This document shows, one piece after another, positions 42,841-55,479 of a stretch of DNA of 64,000 nt. The notes beneath the pieces were generated by a model. The model searched no databases. It saw only the letters and a program-made list of their open reading frames with translations, and was not told where the DNA came from. This DNA comes from Sinonovacula constricta (Eukaryota; Mollusca; Bivalvia; Cardiida; Solecurtidae): the NCBI GenBank assembly GCA_007844125.1, contig CM017564.1:12734108-12798107 (forward strand). The letters are read 5' to 3'. Positions within the stretch are counted from its first letter, which is position 1. The number at the start of each line of letters is the position of its first letter. The translations under genes were made by a program, and so were the position numbers.

Positions 42841-42866
42841 GCAAACTATCAGATACCCCCTTTAAG
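42841..42866. mobile_element. MITE family D terminus only
   Basis: CAAACTATCAGATACCCCCT plus TTAA. An isolated right end. Confidence 0.4.
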
Positions 42867-42925
42867 CTCAGTGTTAGACACCCAGAACTCTTCTAACAGA
42901 GACATAACTTTATACGTCCTATTTT

Positions 42926-43196
42926 TGTTTGTTTATTTGGTTGATCGTCCCACCAACAAAATTTCAGTTATCTGGAGATAGTGTCCACTTGAAGCAGATA
43001 TCGTGCTGCCTTCATTGTGTATAGAATGCTGTGAACTCTTGGCATGATACCACACCCAGTCACATTATCCTGACACCGGGCTAACCAGTCGTGGAACTAC
43101 CCTTATATTTGCTTGAGCTTTAGCAAGGGAGCTATACCACTACCCTTTTTACGACTTTGGTATGTCGTGGCCCGGGATTGAACCTGGGGCCTCCCT
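42926..43196 (-). mobile_element. SINE family C, 5' truncated copy
   Basis: Body identical in order to 11798-12117 but ending within the tRNA-like head (GGGATTGAACCTGGGGCCTC), so the 5' end is lost. No TSD identified. Confidence 0.75.
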
Positions 43197-44177
43197 CACT
43201 GCAATTTTTGTACACGATTTCACCGACATTGTTTAAGTGGTACAAACGGCATAAAGTGTTAAAGATGCAGAAAGTTAATAGGTAGCAATGGGGTACACTG
43301 GTGAAAGGGAAATTGTCTCCCTTGTTCGTTAATATCCGAGGTATTCCAGACAGGGTAGGTCGTTTTAGTTGGAATTTTTGGATTTTACCGCCTGCTCTTT
43401 TGAACATATTACAATTACAAACAGTAAAATTTCTTACTTTTGCATAAATATAAGCTTAAAATGAAGTTGAATATTTATAGAGATATGTTATTTAAAAAAG
43501 AAAAGGACGTTTTTCTTGATGGTGGTCAACCTTGGTATCACATGAAATGCAGAAAAGCAACATACACTCCATAGAGCACAGGCATAAAAACCGGGTAGTC
43601 TAAATAAAAGGTCCTGCTTGCAGTTAAGGATTCTTCAGGGGAAAGTATCAATTAATGTATCTCATTCAACATTGGAGATTGAGCATCATCTTGACATAGG
43701 ATTGTTCCTGTAAATAGGACATGTTTGTTCAAATTCTTTTTTTGCAAGGACTGTCATTTTGGTTCCTAGCCTTTATTCTTGCCATAACCTTAACCTATAT
43801 CTCTTTTAATTTCTCTAAAAAGCTCAAACGCAACTTTTTATTCAAAATGCCCTTTCCAAAAAGGTAAACAAAAACAGTTGCTCTTCTTCGTATTTTTGCG
43901 ATCACGAAAATATGAGTTTGTTTTTAACTCTCCGAGAAAACAGTAAAATACCGCTCCCTTTGAAACAATTTACAAACTTTGTATCCCTTTTAGATTTATT
44001 TGCAATGAAGACCTACATGGGTAATACATTAAAGCGACACAACAGAATTTGGTTACAAACTATTTTAAGCGGGATTTGTAAATTTTCATTACTTATATGT
44101 GTATCTAAAATATGCAACATATAAAAACAGCGGATTTCCAAAAAATGGGAAACAATGACGTTGTTTTTTTCTTTGTT
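43197..44177. other. Unassigned
   Basis: No exon or repeat family recognised. A 91-codon minus-strand ORF (43407-43132) overlaps the SINE C and is not supported. Confidence 0.35.
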
Positions 44178-44304
44178 AAAAGTGATATTCGACAGTTTAC
44201 CTATGTCAAATGCAACGACATTTTTCCGCAATTTCTGGGCATTTACGCACAATTTCTGCATAAACGTATAGGTCTGAGGAAAGGCGATTTTGAACACTAC
44301 CTAT

Positions 44305-44817
44305 AGATAGTTTCCATGTGATGTCATCTACAATGATAAGACAGTTTAAGGCAGCCATCTTTGTGGGCAGAAGCTAATGCAGGCCGAAATTGGGAAATAT
44401 GTGCTGTATTAAAACTCACCTCTGTGTTTTTATTTTTCAGTCTACTTTACTGAATTTTATATCAAATTTAACAGCTTTTATAAAGTATTTTAGATATCAA
44501 AACTATATTTTAGTTTAAGTTTAAAGAAATACAAACAAAAATGATACACTGTTCATTTTGTTTTAAGTATGAGCCAATGGTTTTATTAATTTCTGTGTAT
44601 TAATTCTGTGTGCATTTATCAATTGTAAAAATATAATATTCTAATAATATGAATTTCAAGAGCTTTCCACTGGTGTTTAGCTTTTAATTTTCGGACCACA
44701 AATGAAGAAATTACAAGAAAATTTATCCTTCAATATAATTCATACGAAAATCCCTTGAAGTTACCATCAAAGATGGCTGCCAAGATAACAGATCTTCACT
44801 GATGTGGAAACTATCTA
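44305..44817. mobile_element. MITE family F, copy 3 (nested)
   Basis: ATAGATAGTTTCCATGTGAT at the left, GATGTGGAAACTATCTAT at the right. Flanked by TA on both sides. Confidence 0.8.
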
Positions 44818-45031
44818 TATGTGAGACAGAAGACATTGCGGAAGAATAACTCTTTAAGTGTTGACTGTTTCCAAATCTATAAATAAGACACGAAAGTGAT
44901 CTCTGCTAAAAACACATACCGACGTCAGCGCGGACTACCCAGATGACGATGAAAGAAAGCTGTCACGTGGTTTTCTTAGGTTTAAAAATAGCTATCTCAG
45001 CAGCGTGCTTCTCTGCTCACACAGATTTAGG

Positions 45032-45350
45032 CATTCTCTCACCAGAGGGCGGGCTACACAAGTTTCGCTTATACCTCTGTCAACGCCGGGAAAAGTAGTT
45101 CTCATACACGTGATATTCTATCGTCACATGTCGCAAAATAGTTCCCCGAAAATTTGGGTTAAAATATGTCTTAAACATTGTCCTAAAAAAAATAAAAATA
45201 CCCATTTTCATTTTAAGTAAAATATACAGAGATCAAAATAATCTCACGAGCATTTTATTCATTATTTATATTTTGTACAAGAATCTTGTACACCGGGCGT
45301 TGACAGAGGTGTAAGCGAAACTTGTGTAGCACGCCCTCTGGTGAGAGAAT
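45032..45350. mobile_element. MITE family H: long hairpin, arms about 59 bp
   Basis: The left arm 45032-45090 begins CATTCTCTCACCAGAGGGCG and the right arm 45292-45350 is its near-perfect complement (two or three differences). The host MITE D sequence AGATTTAGGC / AGATCTAAGGC occurs on both sides, an approximate 9-10 bp TSD. Confidence 0.8.
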
Positions 45351-45484
45351 GAGATCTAAGGCGTCAATGAACAGCATTTTGCGGGACATTTTCAGGTAGC
45401 AATGACTTATTTGGCTATTTTGTAAAAAGTATTTGGCCCAAACTGTGCGATACCACCAACGAGTCCAAAGTAACACCAACCGAG

Positions 45485-46080
45485 CATTGTTTGGACATCT
45501 TATGTTAAATTGTGGCGTGTTCAATACATTTCTTTATTATAAGAATCAGAATAAAACTTACACTCCGTTTTTCAATCGACAATTGACATATAAAAGTGAA
45601 CATATGCGGTAGTAATGGACTGGTTGTATTCACAGGTATCTATATATAGCGTATTTATGTATGGGCTTTATCATGATATCGACTTTCTTCAATGTTGTGA
45701 ATAAACGTTTCTAAATACTTATTGTGTCGCTTCTTTTCAAGGCTAAATAAGGAACACTGTCGAGATGTGTTATATCATACGTACAGTGTATAATTTAAGT
45801 TTAATGGTGGGTTTTTAGAATAGTTTTAAATTGCCGTTGCGTGAGGCAAATCTAGGGGCTTGGAGGGCTGGGGGTATCTTTTTAAAATATTACTTGTGCA
45901 GATGCAATACAATGCAAACTTTATTTATTGTCGTTTGAAAGCATTTGCAGCATATAATATTTTTAACATATAAAACTATTCTCTATTTCATAACATGTTT
46001 TGATCTTAATAGAAAACATTCGACAAAAAGTCAGGGTTGAAGTACAACTGTTTTGGCAGCATAATGTAACAACTGGCGTG
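45485..46080. other. Unassigned
   Basis: Nothing recognised. Confidence 0.35.
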
Positions 46081-46090
46081 ACACATTTCT

Positions 46091-46345
46091 CGCACTGAGG
46101 GGCGTGACACGAGACACAAGAACAGATCTCGCCTTTTCTCGCACTGAGGGGCGTGACACGAGACACAAGAACAGATCTCGCCTTTTCTCGCACTAAGGGG
46201 CGTGACACGAGACACAAGAACAGACCTCGCCATCTCTCGCACTAAGGGGCGTGACACGAGACACAAGAACAGATCTCGCCTTTTCTCGCACTAAGGGGCG
46301 TGACACGAGACACAAGAACAGATCTCGCCATCTCTCGCACTAAGG
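46091..46345. repeat. 49-bp minisatellite, five units
   Basis: Unit start CGCACTAAGGGGCGTGACAC at 46091, 46140, 46189, 46238, 46287 and a partial at 46336. Very little divergence, so it is recent. The repeated minus-strand peptide (CLVSRPLVREK) is a by-product. Confidence 0.95.
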
Positions 46346-47084
46346 TAACTGTCCGAGACTACATACACCTCGAATGACAGTTAATTGGAGTATTTTTATA
46401 TAAATATATAAATTTTGCAATTCTAACGTATACATATAATACTTTATCACATTATACATAAAAAGATTTTATTACATGATTCCGCTTGTTTTCCATGTAA
46501 TACACCCATCACATATTTTGTTATATCACACTAGTGTAATACAGCACATCTACTCTCCATAGGCTCGCTTACTATTACTTTTCCGGTACTCGTTTAATTA
46601 ATGTATTAAATGACAACTCAAGAGATCCTGTATGTACATAGAATGTATCAGAGACATATAAAGATATCAATGACAGATAGAGTATAATTGGCGACGCTCT
46701 GGAGTGTGTGTGGGGGGGGGGGGGGGGGGGGGGGGGGGTTGGCGGGGAGAGGGTCTGTTTTGCGGACTTTCATAATCCTGATAAAAAACGGGTCATAATT
46801 CTATTTATTTATTTATTTATTTTTATTTATTTTTTAACACGTATTTGAATTAAGAAAACTGCCGGATATCATCTCTAATAAGTTAAAAAATGTATGTCAC
46901 AATTTCTGTTAAATTTGTTTTAAACGTTCGCGTCGGCTTTGACATCGCATCAATATATTTCTTGTATATTTTTTTGACGACATCCATTTCTTATCGGTGG
47001 AAAATAAAAAATTGGAATAATCATATGACAATATTGCCGATGTACAGCTGCTGAAGGGGGAGGAATGCCACAGAAAATAGCGCA
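46346..47084. other. Unassigned, with poly(G) and MITE D remnant
   Basis: Contains a run of 27 G at 46712-46738, a (TTTA)n stretch near 46800, and a D-like right end near 46856 (AAACTGCCGGATATCATC). Confidence 0.6.
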
Positions 47085-47165
47085 GAAACACAGACGCTTC
47101 ACGGGGCAACTAGAAACATTCTCACATAAACATGTTCGCTTCGGTTGGGACTCGAACCCAGTCAG
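47085..47165 (-). mobile_element. SINE family B fragment, minus strand
   Basis: Complement of B-box and following body (GGGACTCGAACCCAGTC on the + strand, CATTCTCACATAAAC to its left). Where the tRNA head should continue the triplet array begins. Confidence 0.5.
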
Positions 47166-47179
47166 GGTTGAAGGGGAAC

Positions 47180-47593
47180 GTAGTAGTATTTGGAAGAAGT
47201 AGTATAAGAAGCAATAGCTGTAGTAGTAATAGAAGTAATGGTAATAGAAGTAGTAGTAGTAGAAGTAAAGGTAATAGAAGTAGTAGTAGTAGAAGTAGTA
47301 GTGGTAGTTGTAATATAAGTAGTAGTAGCATAAGTGGTAGTAATATGGTAGTTGTAGTAGTAGTTGTTGTTGTAGATGTAGTAATAGCAGAAGTAGTAGT
47401 AGCAGCAGCAGTATTAGTAGTAGTAGTAGCAGCAGCAGCAGCAGTAGTAGTAGTCGAAGTAGTAGCAGCAGCAGTATTATTAGTAGTAATAGCAGCAGTA
47501 GTAGTAGTAATAGCAGTAGTAGTAGCAGTAGTAGTCGTAGTAGTAGTCGTAGTAGTAGCAGCAGCAGCAGTAGTAGAAGTAGCAGCAGCAGTT

Positions 47594-47625
<32 letters not shown>

Positions 47626-47644
47626 TGTAGTAGTAGTAACAGTA

Positions 47645-47681
<37 letters not shown>

Positions 47682-47712
47682 AAGTAGCAGCAGCAGTAGT
47701 AGTAGTAGTATT
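47180..47712. repeat. (AGT/AGC)n triplet array, about 530 bp
   Basis: Imperfect AGT repeat with AGC, GGT and AAG variants. Open on both strands (poly-Leu on minus, poly-Val/Ser on plus), which I do not regard as coding. Confidence 0.95.
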
Positions 47713-48639
47713 TGGTTCTTGGCTACCGTCATGCGGAGCCTACTTTTCCCCTATATTACCCACGATTCCTATATCTGGAAGTAAAATGACATTCGGATTA
47801 CCCCGGCCATTTTACATTTAGAAATAGGCGTTCGGAAAGGACCGAAGATAATTAGAATGTCCGAGCCTGTGACAGAAGTACATGTACCGGCAGTATACGT
47901 GGGTATACAGAAACTGGTATAAAAATACCATTTGTTCGATTAATCCACATTAACAACAGACTCGTCACAAAGAATTGTGCATGCTTATGTCGATTGTTGT
48001 TTTCTTTAGGGTCAATATTTTGAGATCATAAGTTGACGCAAGATTTGTTGAACAAAGATCTTCTCCGTTTTTAGATTTTTATTTCTTGAGGCGTTATAAT
48101 TTAGTATCATAACCTTTATAATTGTGTTCTCGGGGTTGGGGGTGAGGGGGGATTATCCCCAAGTGTTAATAATGATTAAAACAAATAAGGATTATTTGCT
48201 TACGACATCATAAGATAAAGATTGCATTTCAAATACGTACAAACCGTTGAGTATATATAGGCGACATGACATTTGATACCATGCCCTCACATTCTAAACA
48301 AAACAACAACAAAAAATAATAAAAAAATAGAATAATTTAACTATCAACTATCTGATGATATTGCATTGGTAGGTAGAACTATTTATTCTCCAATTATCAC
48401 ACGGTCAGTGAACACGGTATAGCTAATCTTCGGTAAAATTCGTGACTTTCGCGAATTTCAGACATCATTGGGAGTATACTGTAATATGTTAAAACAACAT
48501 CGGAATATAAATATACAGTATACAGTGTACTGTTTGAAGAATTTAAATTTCAAGCTACGACTACAGTACACTTGATTCAATATTTACACAACCTACGGTA
48601 GGTTAGGAAAGTTCCTTCACATTTTATTATAATAGATCC
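47713..48639. other. Unassigned
   Basis: No gene or repeat family recognised. A G-rich segment near 48132-48150. Confidence 0.35.
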
Positions 48640-48938
48640 GCGTCGGCTCCAGGTACGGGAGGCCCCAGGTTCGATCCCGGGCCGCGACATACCAAAGTAG
48701 TTAAAATGGTAGTGGTATAGCTCCCTTGCTAACGCTCAAAGTAAATATAAGGGTAGTTCCACGACTGGTTGGCCCGGTGTCAGGATAATGTGACTGGGTG
48801 TGGTATCATGCCAGGTGTTTACGGCATGCTATACACAATGAAGGCAGCACTATATCTGCTTCAAGTGGACACCGTCTCCAGATAACTGAAATACTGTTGG
48901 TGGGACGATAAACTCAATAAACAAACAAATAAACAAAC
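48640..48938 (+). mobile_element. SINE family C, slightly 5' truncated
   Basis: Begins inside the tRNA-like head (CGTCGGCTCCAGGTACGGGA) and ends with (AAAC)n. Flanked by a 9-bp TSD AATAGATCC (48631-48639, 48939-48947). Confidence 0.88.
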
Positions 48939-48991
48939 AATAGATCCTCATATATTTTTACTCCTTTTCAACCCACTAAATACGTTAAGGC

Positions 48992-49484
48992 AATTAAAGT
49001 TGGTATTCAACAATTTGCTGATATCAAATACATACAGCTATATCGAATCACTGCTTTGATGAATTTGACGAAATATTTTGTATAACTTAATACTTTAGTC
49101 TTAATAAATACGATTTTGAACACTAAGTGAATGGATAGACAAAAACTAATATGAAAAAAAAATCACTGTGACTATCACTGTGACTGTATATTCTTTCCGT
49201 CTGTATAAAAAGCTCAAATATGGTATCTGCTAAAAATAGATATGGACGTCAGCGCGGACTGTCCGGATGACGATATAACGTGATCTCAAAAGGAAGTAAG
49301 TTTAAAAATAGCTATCTCTGCAGCGTGGCTCGGAAAGGAAATACCTCTTTGCAATGTTGAGTGGTGATTTATGTTTGACAGTTCACACAAATCTAGGACA
49401 TCAATGAACAGCATTTGTTAATAATAATAACTTATTTGGTTATTTGGGAAGAGAAACTTTGGTCCAAACTGTCGGATACCACCA
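48992..49484. mobile_element. MITE family D, copy 8
   Basis: Left end AATTAAAGTTGGTATTCAAC, right end CCAAACTGTCGGATACCACC. Interior as in copy 2 at 3072. Confidence 0.65.
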
Positions 49485-49785
49485 ACAAGGTTTGTATTCT
49501 GGATTTAAAGCAAAATCTGAATCATTTCGTGTTTGTTTTCCTTATTATCTGCGACTACAAGTGTAAATATGGTGTATATTTACTCACACCTGTATAGATA
49601 GAATTCTTACTCAATATGATTTATGTGTTCCATAAATAGGGTGTGATTAATTATAATACTAGTGTGTAAGTGAGTACCATATTACTGTTTTGCGACCACC
49701 AAACGTTCTTTGTATGTATTCAAACCAACACACACACAAGAAACATGCACTTTTCATTGCATTTGAGAAGCAATTTTTTAAGTTT

Positions 49786-50342
<557 letters not shown>

Positions 50343-50562
50343 TGAATGGGATACAGATCAGAGAGACGTCATTATAACAATAAACTTTGAATGGGATACA
50401 GATAAGAGAGACGTCATTATAACAATAAACTTTGAATGGGATACAGATAAGAGAGACGTCATTATAACAATAAACTTTGAATGGGATACAGATAAGAGAG
50501 ACGTCATTATAACAATAAACTTTGAATGGGATACAGATAAGAGAGACGTCATTATAACAATT
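50343..50562. repeat. 45-bp minisatellite, five units
   Basis: Units of TTGAATGGGATACAGATAAG, AGAGACGTCATTATAACAAT and AAACT, nearly identical. Each has GACGTCAT. Confidence 0.95.
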
Positions 50563-52022
50563 CGACAAAATGATCACAATGTGTCAAATTATAGCTTCTG
50601 CTAACACTAAAACATACTCTTACCTTGTTTCATAATCCTTTACACATATCTAGCATTTGGTAAATACCACGAATACTTCCTAAAGAGATATACACTGTAT
50701 TACAAAGTGACAACACGTGGCACATATCTGAAAACTCGGCATTCGCTGAATTATATCCCACAATTCCACAAGGTAAACAAGTAAATACAATGTTTACAAA
50801 GTTTGTAAATCACATGTGTAAACCTGGTTGATAAGTTGTCTGTTGTGATCTTTAATACCACAACTTCTGGTGTACAGATATATATATCCTACTTGAAGAA
50901 CGAACAATACGTTGACGACTGCATTCATACTACGGTAGCCTACACACGCCTTATTTTTAACAAACGTCGTGCATTTTTTTGGCGTTGTCTGTAAGCTCTC
51001 GCGGAAAGTTGGAACTCATCTGGCTGCAGTAGTTTCGGTGAGTAAGAAAGCTAAAATGACAAAACACGACACATAGATAATCGTAAGTGTTCGGCGGTGT
51101 CCGTCAGGCGCGTATCTGCCATTACGCACTTTACGCACGTGCGTAACATCCGTTCGAAAATTTGAAAATCAAAAAGTACCAAAAACACTAACAAAGTCGA
51201 TGCCTAACCCGGGTTAGGAATGATATATTTTATTTCAGTAGTTTCTATATTATAAAATCTTATTACCACACCATCAAGTTCAAAAGGTTTAAAATGATTA
51301 AACTTATACACGTCAGGATTTTAGTCGTTCATATTTTGCATTAAGTTCCTCGCATATCGTATATAACCTGTTATTAATAAGAAAAAAAAACCGAATGTAT
51401 TCAAATGATTTTGAATGGGTTTGTAAAGCATATGCTTCCATTTAGTAAAGGGGAGATTGTTTTTAACAAAAAAAAACAACAACAGAAACTCCACCTGGCA
51501 GGGACATCTTAAATACTTAAAATACAACACACTTTAAAATGTCAGGAACGCGTGTGAAACAGTGTTTAGACCACATGTCCTTTAAAGTGGCCAGACATGG
51601 CACGACCATTTCTAACACATGTGTAAAGGTGTTTCTGTTAAAAACATGTGGGTTTACTAATTTTAAGAGATTACTTTAAAACAATAGATGAAAAAAAACT
51701 GCCTTTTTCATGGCGTTTATAATTTCATTTTACTATTTTGAAAGTCTTAACAGAATATACATAATTCGAACTATGACAAAGTGTGTTGCTGATCTGCCGT
51801 TTCAGTTCAAATCTATTGTTATTTTTTTATCACATAGTTCTTATTTTATATAGTCATACACTAGAATTTCATTTCCTGAATACAAATTGCAATATTTGTT
51901 GAACCAAACATAACAGGTGGACATCCACTCCCTACCATGATACCATCGGCTCATACATTCACCTCTGTTATTGGCTCACTTAATGTCGGGACTACTTTTC
52001 GATCCACGTGACTTTCAAAAAG
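50563..52022. other. Unassigned
   Basis: No exon or repeat family that I can support. A motif CATTACGCACTTTACGCACG near 51119 is unusual but unexplained. Confidence 0.35.
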
Positions 52023-52039
52023 TCACATGATATTAAAGA

Positions 52040-52235
52040 TGTGACACCGGATTTTCTCTGGTCTCTTCGAAAATGAAGGGTAAAAGATTGAAAATAACAC
52101 TTTTACCATACCCAACAGGAAGGCAATGACAAGATCACATTTGCTCTTAACCACGTAGGTCAATGCCTCCATTTGTTTATCTTTTAAAACCAAGTTCTTG
52201 TCGTATTTCTTAACTGCCTCGTGGATCACGTCCAT
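52040..52235 (-). pseudogene. RecQ-type helicase N-terminal exon, frameshifted
   Basis: From the ATG at 52235 the minus strand reads MDVIHEAVKKYDKNLVLKDK, QMEALTYVVKSKCDLVIA. This is the layout of RecQ-like DExH helicases just before motif I (KxKQxEAL...KxDVxAxLPTGYGKS). At about 52118 the frame slips by one base: in the shifted frame PVGYGKSVIFNLLPFIF appears, a Walker A (GxGKS type) and the following helix, then a stop at about 52040. One base is missing relative to the expected Leu-Pro junction. So this is either a decayed copy or a sequencing/assembly error in a real first exon. No further helicase motifs were found downstream. RecQ-like families are often expanded in molluscs. Confidence 0.5.
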
Positions 52236-53394
52236 GTTTATTTACAAATGCGCATTAATATCGATATGTTATTCTTCAAAAAATAGTGCGCTTGAATTAA
52301 TTAAATATCTTTAATGATTTACTTCATTATATGTCTTTTTAGTAGATGTTTATTCATTTTATGTGGAAGTATTATTTTAATTTCAAAATATCCTTAAAAT
52401 AACACTTTAAAATTTCCGTCAAAAATCTTGACGTGAGCCCATTGCAGAGGTGTCTGAGAGAGGAACGAACGACAACTCTGCATGGGAGATTGGTGGACAA
52501 CTGCATATCTGAATACCTACATGTAAACAAATGTTTGTTATAATGTAAGCATATATGAAAATAATGTCTTAGTGATAAAGGTATAATAACTATTGAATTA
52601 GAAATCGTGTTTTATTGTGTAGTGTGTGTGTTTGTTTTAACTGCAGCTTCGATGTTAAATACAAGTTTGAAAATATATATGCGAGGATGCATATTTACAG
52701 TTCTGGCGAGAGTGGGTGGGGTATTTTAATATTTTAGTCATATTAAATATACCTATAATATACCACAATTGTGCCATTTTATATACTGTTTGTCTTGATT
52801 ATTTACAATTTTACATGCAAAAGAACGTAAAATGGAATTAAATGTCAAAACACATCTAAATGTTTGTCTTATCTCACATTGTGTCCAAAACACGAGAAAG
52901 GCGTGTGTGATTGAGGGTTATCGGTTTGAAGAGGTTAAAACCGCGTTATCGCTAACCGGCACAGCAAAATAAAGTTTATTTTTGATATAAGCATACTTTA
53001 AACCACAAGAATCACACACTTTTATTTCTGTTGCAATTTTGTCTACCTTTGGCCCTTTTTTCATGTACGTTTACCATACTATATACAAAACTTTGTCCAT
53101 GTCGCTTTCAACAGTCTATTCAGTCTTGGTTTCAACTCGATCACAATAACTCGACTCATGATACTCAGGAATTTAATTTTAATTGATATAAAATTCTTTC
53201 AAGCTTAACAAAACAGACGACGATTTACGTTTTTTTTTTGTAATAATAAGATAATTTAAAAGAAAATTAAGTGCAAACACGGCTCAATATCAAGGTGGAA
53301 ATTGAATTTCAAACGTACATGTATTCCGCACTTTGCTTCTGCTTCTACACCTAATACTACGACAACAACATCGACGATGACGACGACTTAGCAG
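52236..53394. other. Unassigned
   Basis: No supported gene. Would include the upstream region of the helicase-like exon. Confidence 0.35.
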
Positions 53395-53851
53395 TACTAG
53401 TAGTAGTATCATAGTAGTAATTGTAGTAGTAGAAGTAGTAGTAGTAGTAGCAGTAGTAGTAGTAGTAGTAGTAGAAGTAATAGTAGTAGTAGTAGTAGTA
53501 GCAGTAGTAGTAGTAGTAGTAATAGTAGTAGTAGTGGTAGTAGTGGTAGTAGTGGTAGTAGTGGTAGTAGTAGTAGTAGTAGTGGTAGTAGTGGTAGTAG
53601 TAGTAGTAGTAGTAGTGGTAGTAGTAGTAGTAGTGGTAGTAGTAGTAGTAGTGGTAGTAGTAGTAGTAGTAGTGGTAGTAGTAACAGCAGTAGTAGAAGT
53701 AGCAGTGGTAGTAGTGGTAGTAGTAGTAGTAGTAGTGGTAGTAGCAGTGGTAGTGGTAGTAGTAGTAGTAGTAGTGGTAGTAGTAGTAGTAGTAGTAGTA
53801 ACAGCAGTAGTAGAAGTAGCAGTGGTAGTAGTGGTAGTAGCAGTGGTAGTG

Positions 53852-53882
<31 letters not shown>

Positions 53883-53926
53883 TAGTGGTAGTAGTAGTAG
53901 TAGTAGTGGTAGTAGCAGTGGTAGTG

Positions 53927-53989
<63 letters not shown>

Positions 53990-54232
53990 CTAGTAGAAGT
54001 AGTAGTAGTGGTAGTAGTAGCAATTGCAGTAGTAGTGGCAGCAGCATTAGTATAAGTAGCAATGGTAGTAGTAGTTGTAGTAGTATTAGCTGTGGTAGTA
54101 GAAGTAGTCGTAGCAGTAGCAGTGGTAGAAGTAGTAGTGGTAGTAGTAGTAGTAGAAGTAGTAGCAGTAGTAGTAGTAGAAGAAGTAGTAGTAGTAGTAG
54201 CAGTAGTAGTAGTTGTTGTTGTTATATATGTA
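53395..54232. repeat. (AGT/GGT)n triplet array, about 840 bp
   Basis: AGT repeat with GGT, AGC, AAC and GAA interruptions. Blocks such as AGTAACAGCAGTAGTAGAAG occur twice (53680 and 53799), a higher-order duplication of about 119 bp. Long poly-Leu and poly-Val frames are by-products. Confidence 0.95.
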
Positions 54233-54609
54233 GTAAGTTGTTTTTTTTATTACCTCTAGCTCTTTTTTCCACTACTACCTACTCAATTATATTTAATTCA
54301 ACCCCCATTAGTATTGCTAGTGTCCCATTAACCGCCAGGTTGTGCCCCGTTTATCTACTGACGGTTAGGCAATCGTCTATTGTTGGAAAGTCACGCCGGC
54401 CTTTGAGTAGGGACCTGATAAAACCTTTTGTATGTACGTCATAACGATCCTAAAGATACTCACTTTTATTTATTTGACAATCGCCACTTGTAAGTTGCCA
54501 CGAAGTTGTTAGAAATTTAAACATATGTTCAAATTACATTTAAAGACGCAATCCTCAATACATAAATTTTGAAGTATAGTGCGTCACAACCCGGACAATT
54601 AGGGGGGGG
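54233..54609. other. Unassigned
   Basis: Nothing supported. Confidence 0.35.
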
Positions 54610-54785
54610 GGGCGCCCGTGGCCAAGCGGTTAGAGTCGCCGACTCCTCAGCCCCTCACCGCGTGAGTTCGAGTATTGGTCGGGGCGAGAACTTATATTAG
54701 GGAAGATTTTCCAGCTAACCTGCGGTGCGTCAGTGGTTCTACCCAGACGTAAGTCACCAATAATTAGCTGGACTCAACTTTGTAT
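54610..54785 (+). mobile_element. SINE family B copy
   Basis: Head GCGCCCGTGGCCAAGCGGTT, B-box GAGTTCGAGTATTGG, body GATTTTCCAGCTAACCTGCG and GTGGTTCTACCCAGACG, AATAATTAGCTGGAC. A G run precedes it. Confidence 0.7.
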
Positions 54786-55479
54786 AATAGACCGTCTGTA
54801 TATAAAATGTGTTTGCTGTTTTATTCAAAAGACAAGACCATACTTATTAATCTCGCCCTTTTTATCAAGAAAACAACCTTAGTAAGAAGGAACATAAGCG
54901 TCAATAATACATAACGTTCATTCTCTAATGTTGTTTCTTTTATTCTTTTATAATGCAACTATCACATAAAAAGCTTAATATATTGTCATTATTATTTCTT
55001 CGCTTCCATATTAATAACTAAACCGGATACTATATTTGTATATTGTATGTATAATACGATGATGTACATGAGTACAAATCTGAATAAAAATATGTTCTGT
55101 TCTTCTGTTTTGATGTACAAAAACAAAACAAACGATTTTAGCTCCCTATGGAATAAAAGATGATATGACATGTTTTTTTCAATAAATAATACAATGTTAT
55201 AGAACACTATACATGTAAGACCAATTCGTTTCTTCATAATTGATGTAAATTATAGACTAGTAATGCATTTAATTGCAGTGACTTGGATTTTCAAGGTGCC
55301 AAAACAAAATGGAAAATGAGAACAATTGCATTTTAAACGTTATATGATATCATTAATAACCATAACATTGCTATCAGGGGTCGTTTTTAATGTCTGAGGT
55401 CTTCCTTCTCCACTAATAACGTATAAACCTTACAAATGAATAGAATGATTCAGTGATCTTTGCTCGCTTAATTAGACTT
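54786..55479. other. Unassigned
   Basis: AT-rich. Minor ORFs lack support. Confidence 0.35.

Larger units (their letters stand above)
44178..45484. mobile_element. MITE family D, copy 7, with two nested insertions
   Basis: The left end AAAGTGATATTCGACAGTTT and the D interior run to GAACACTACC, then MITE F (44305-44817). D resumes (GACAGAAGACATTG ... CACACAGATTTAGG), then MITE H (45032-45350), then D ends with AAACTGTGCGATACCACC. Confidence 0.75.

Noticed and set aside
43132..43407. 91-codon minus-strand ORF
   Set aside because: Overlaps the truncated SINE C and has no protein family character.
46950..47732. 260-codon poly-Leu ORF and overlapping poly-Val ORF
   Set aside because: Produced by the AGT triplet array; no complexity, start context or splice support.
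53409..54062. 217-codon Leu/Pro ORF and 173-codon poly-Val ORF
   Set aside because: By-products of the second AGT triplet array.
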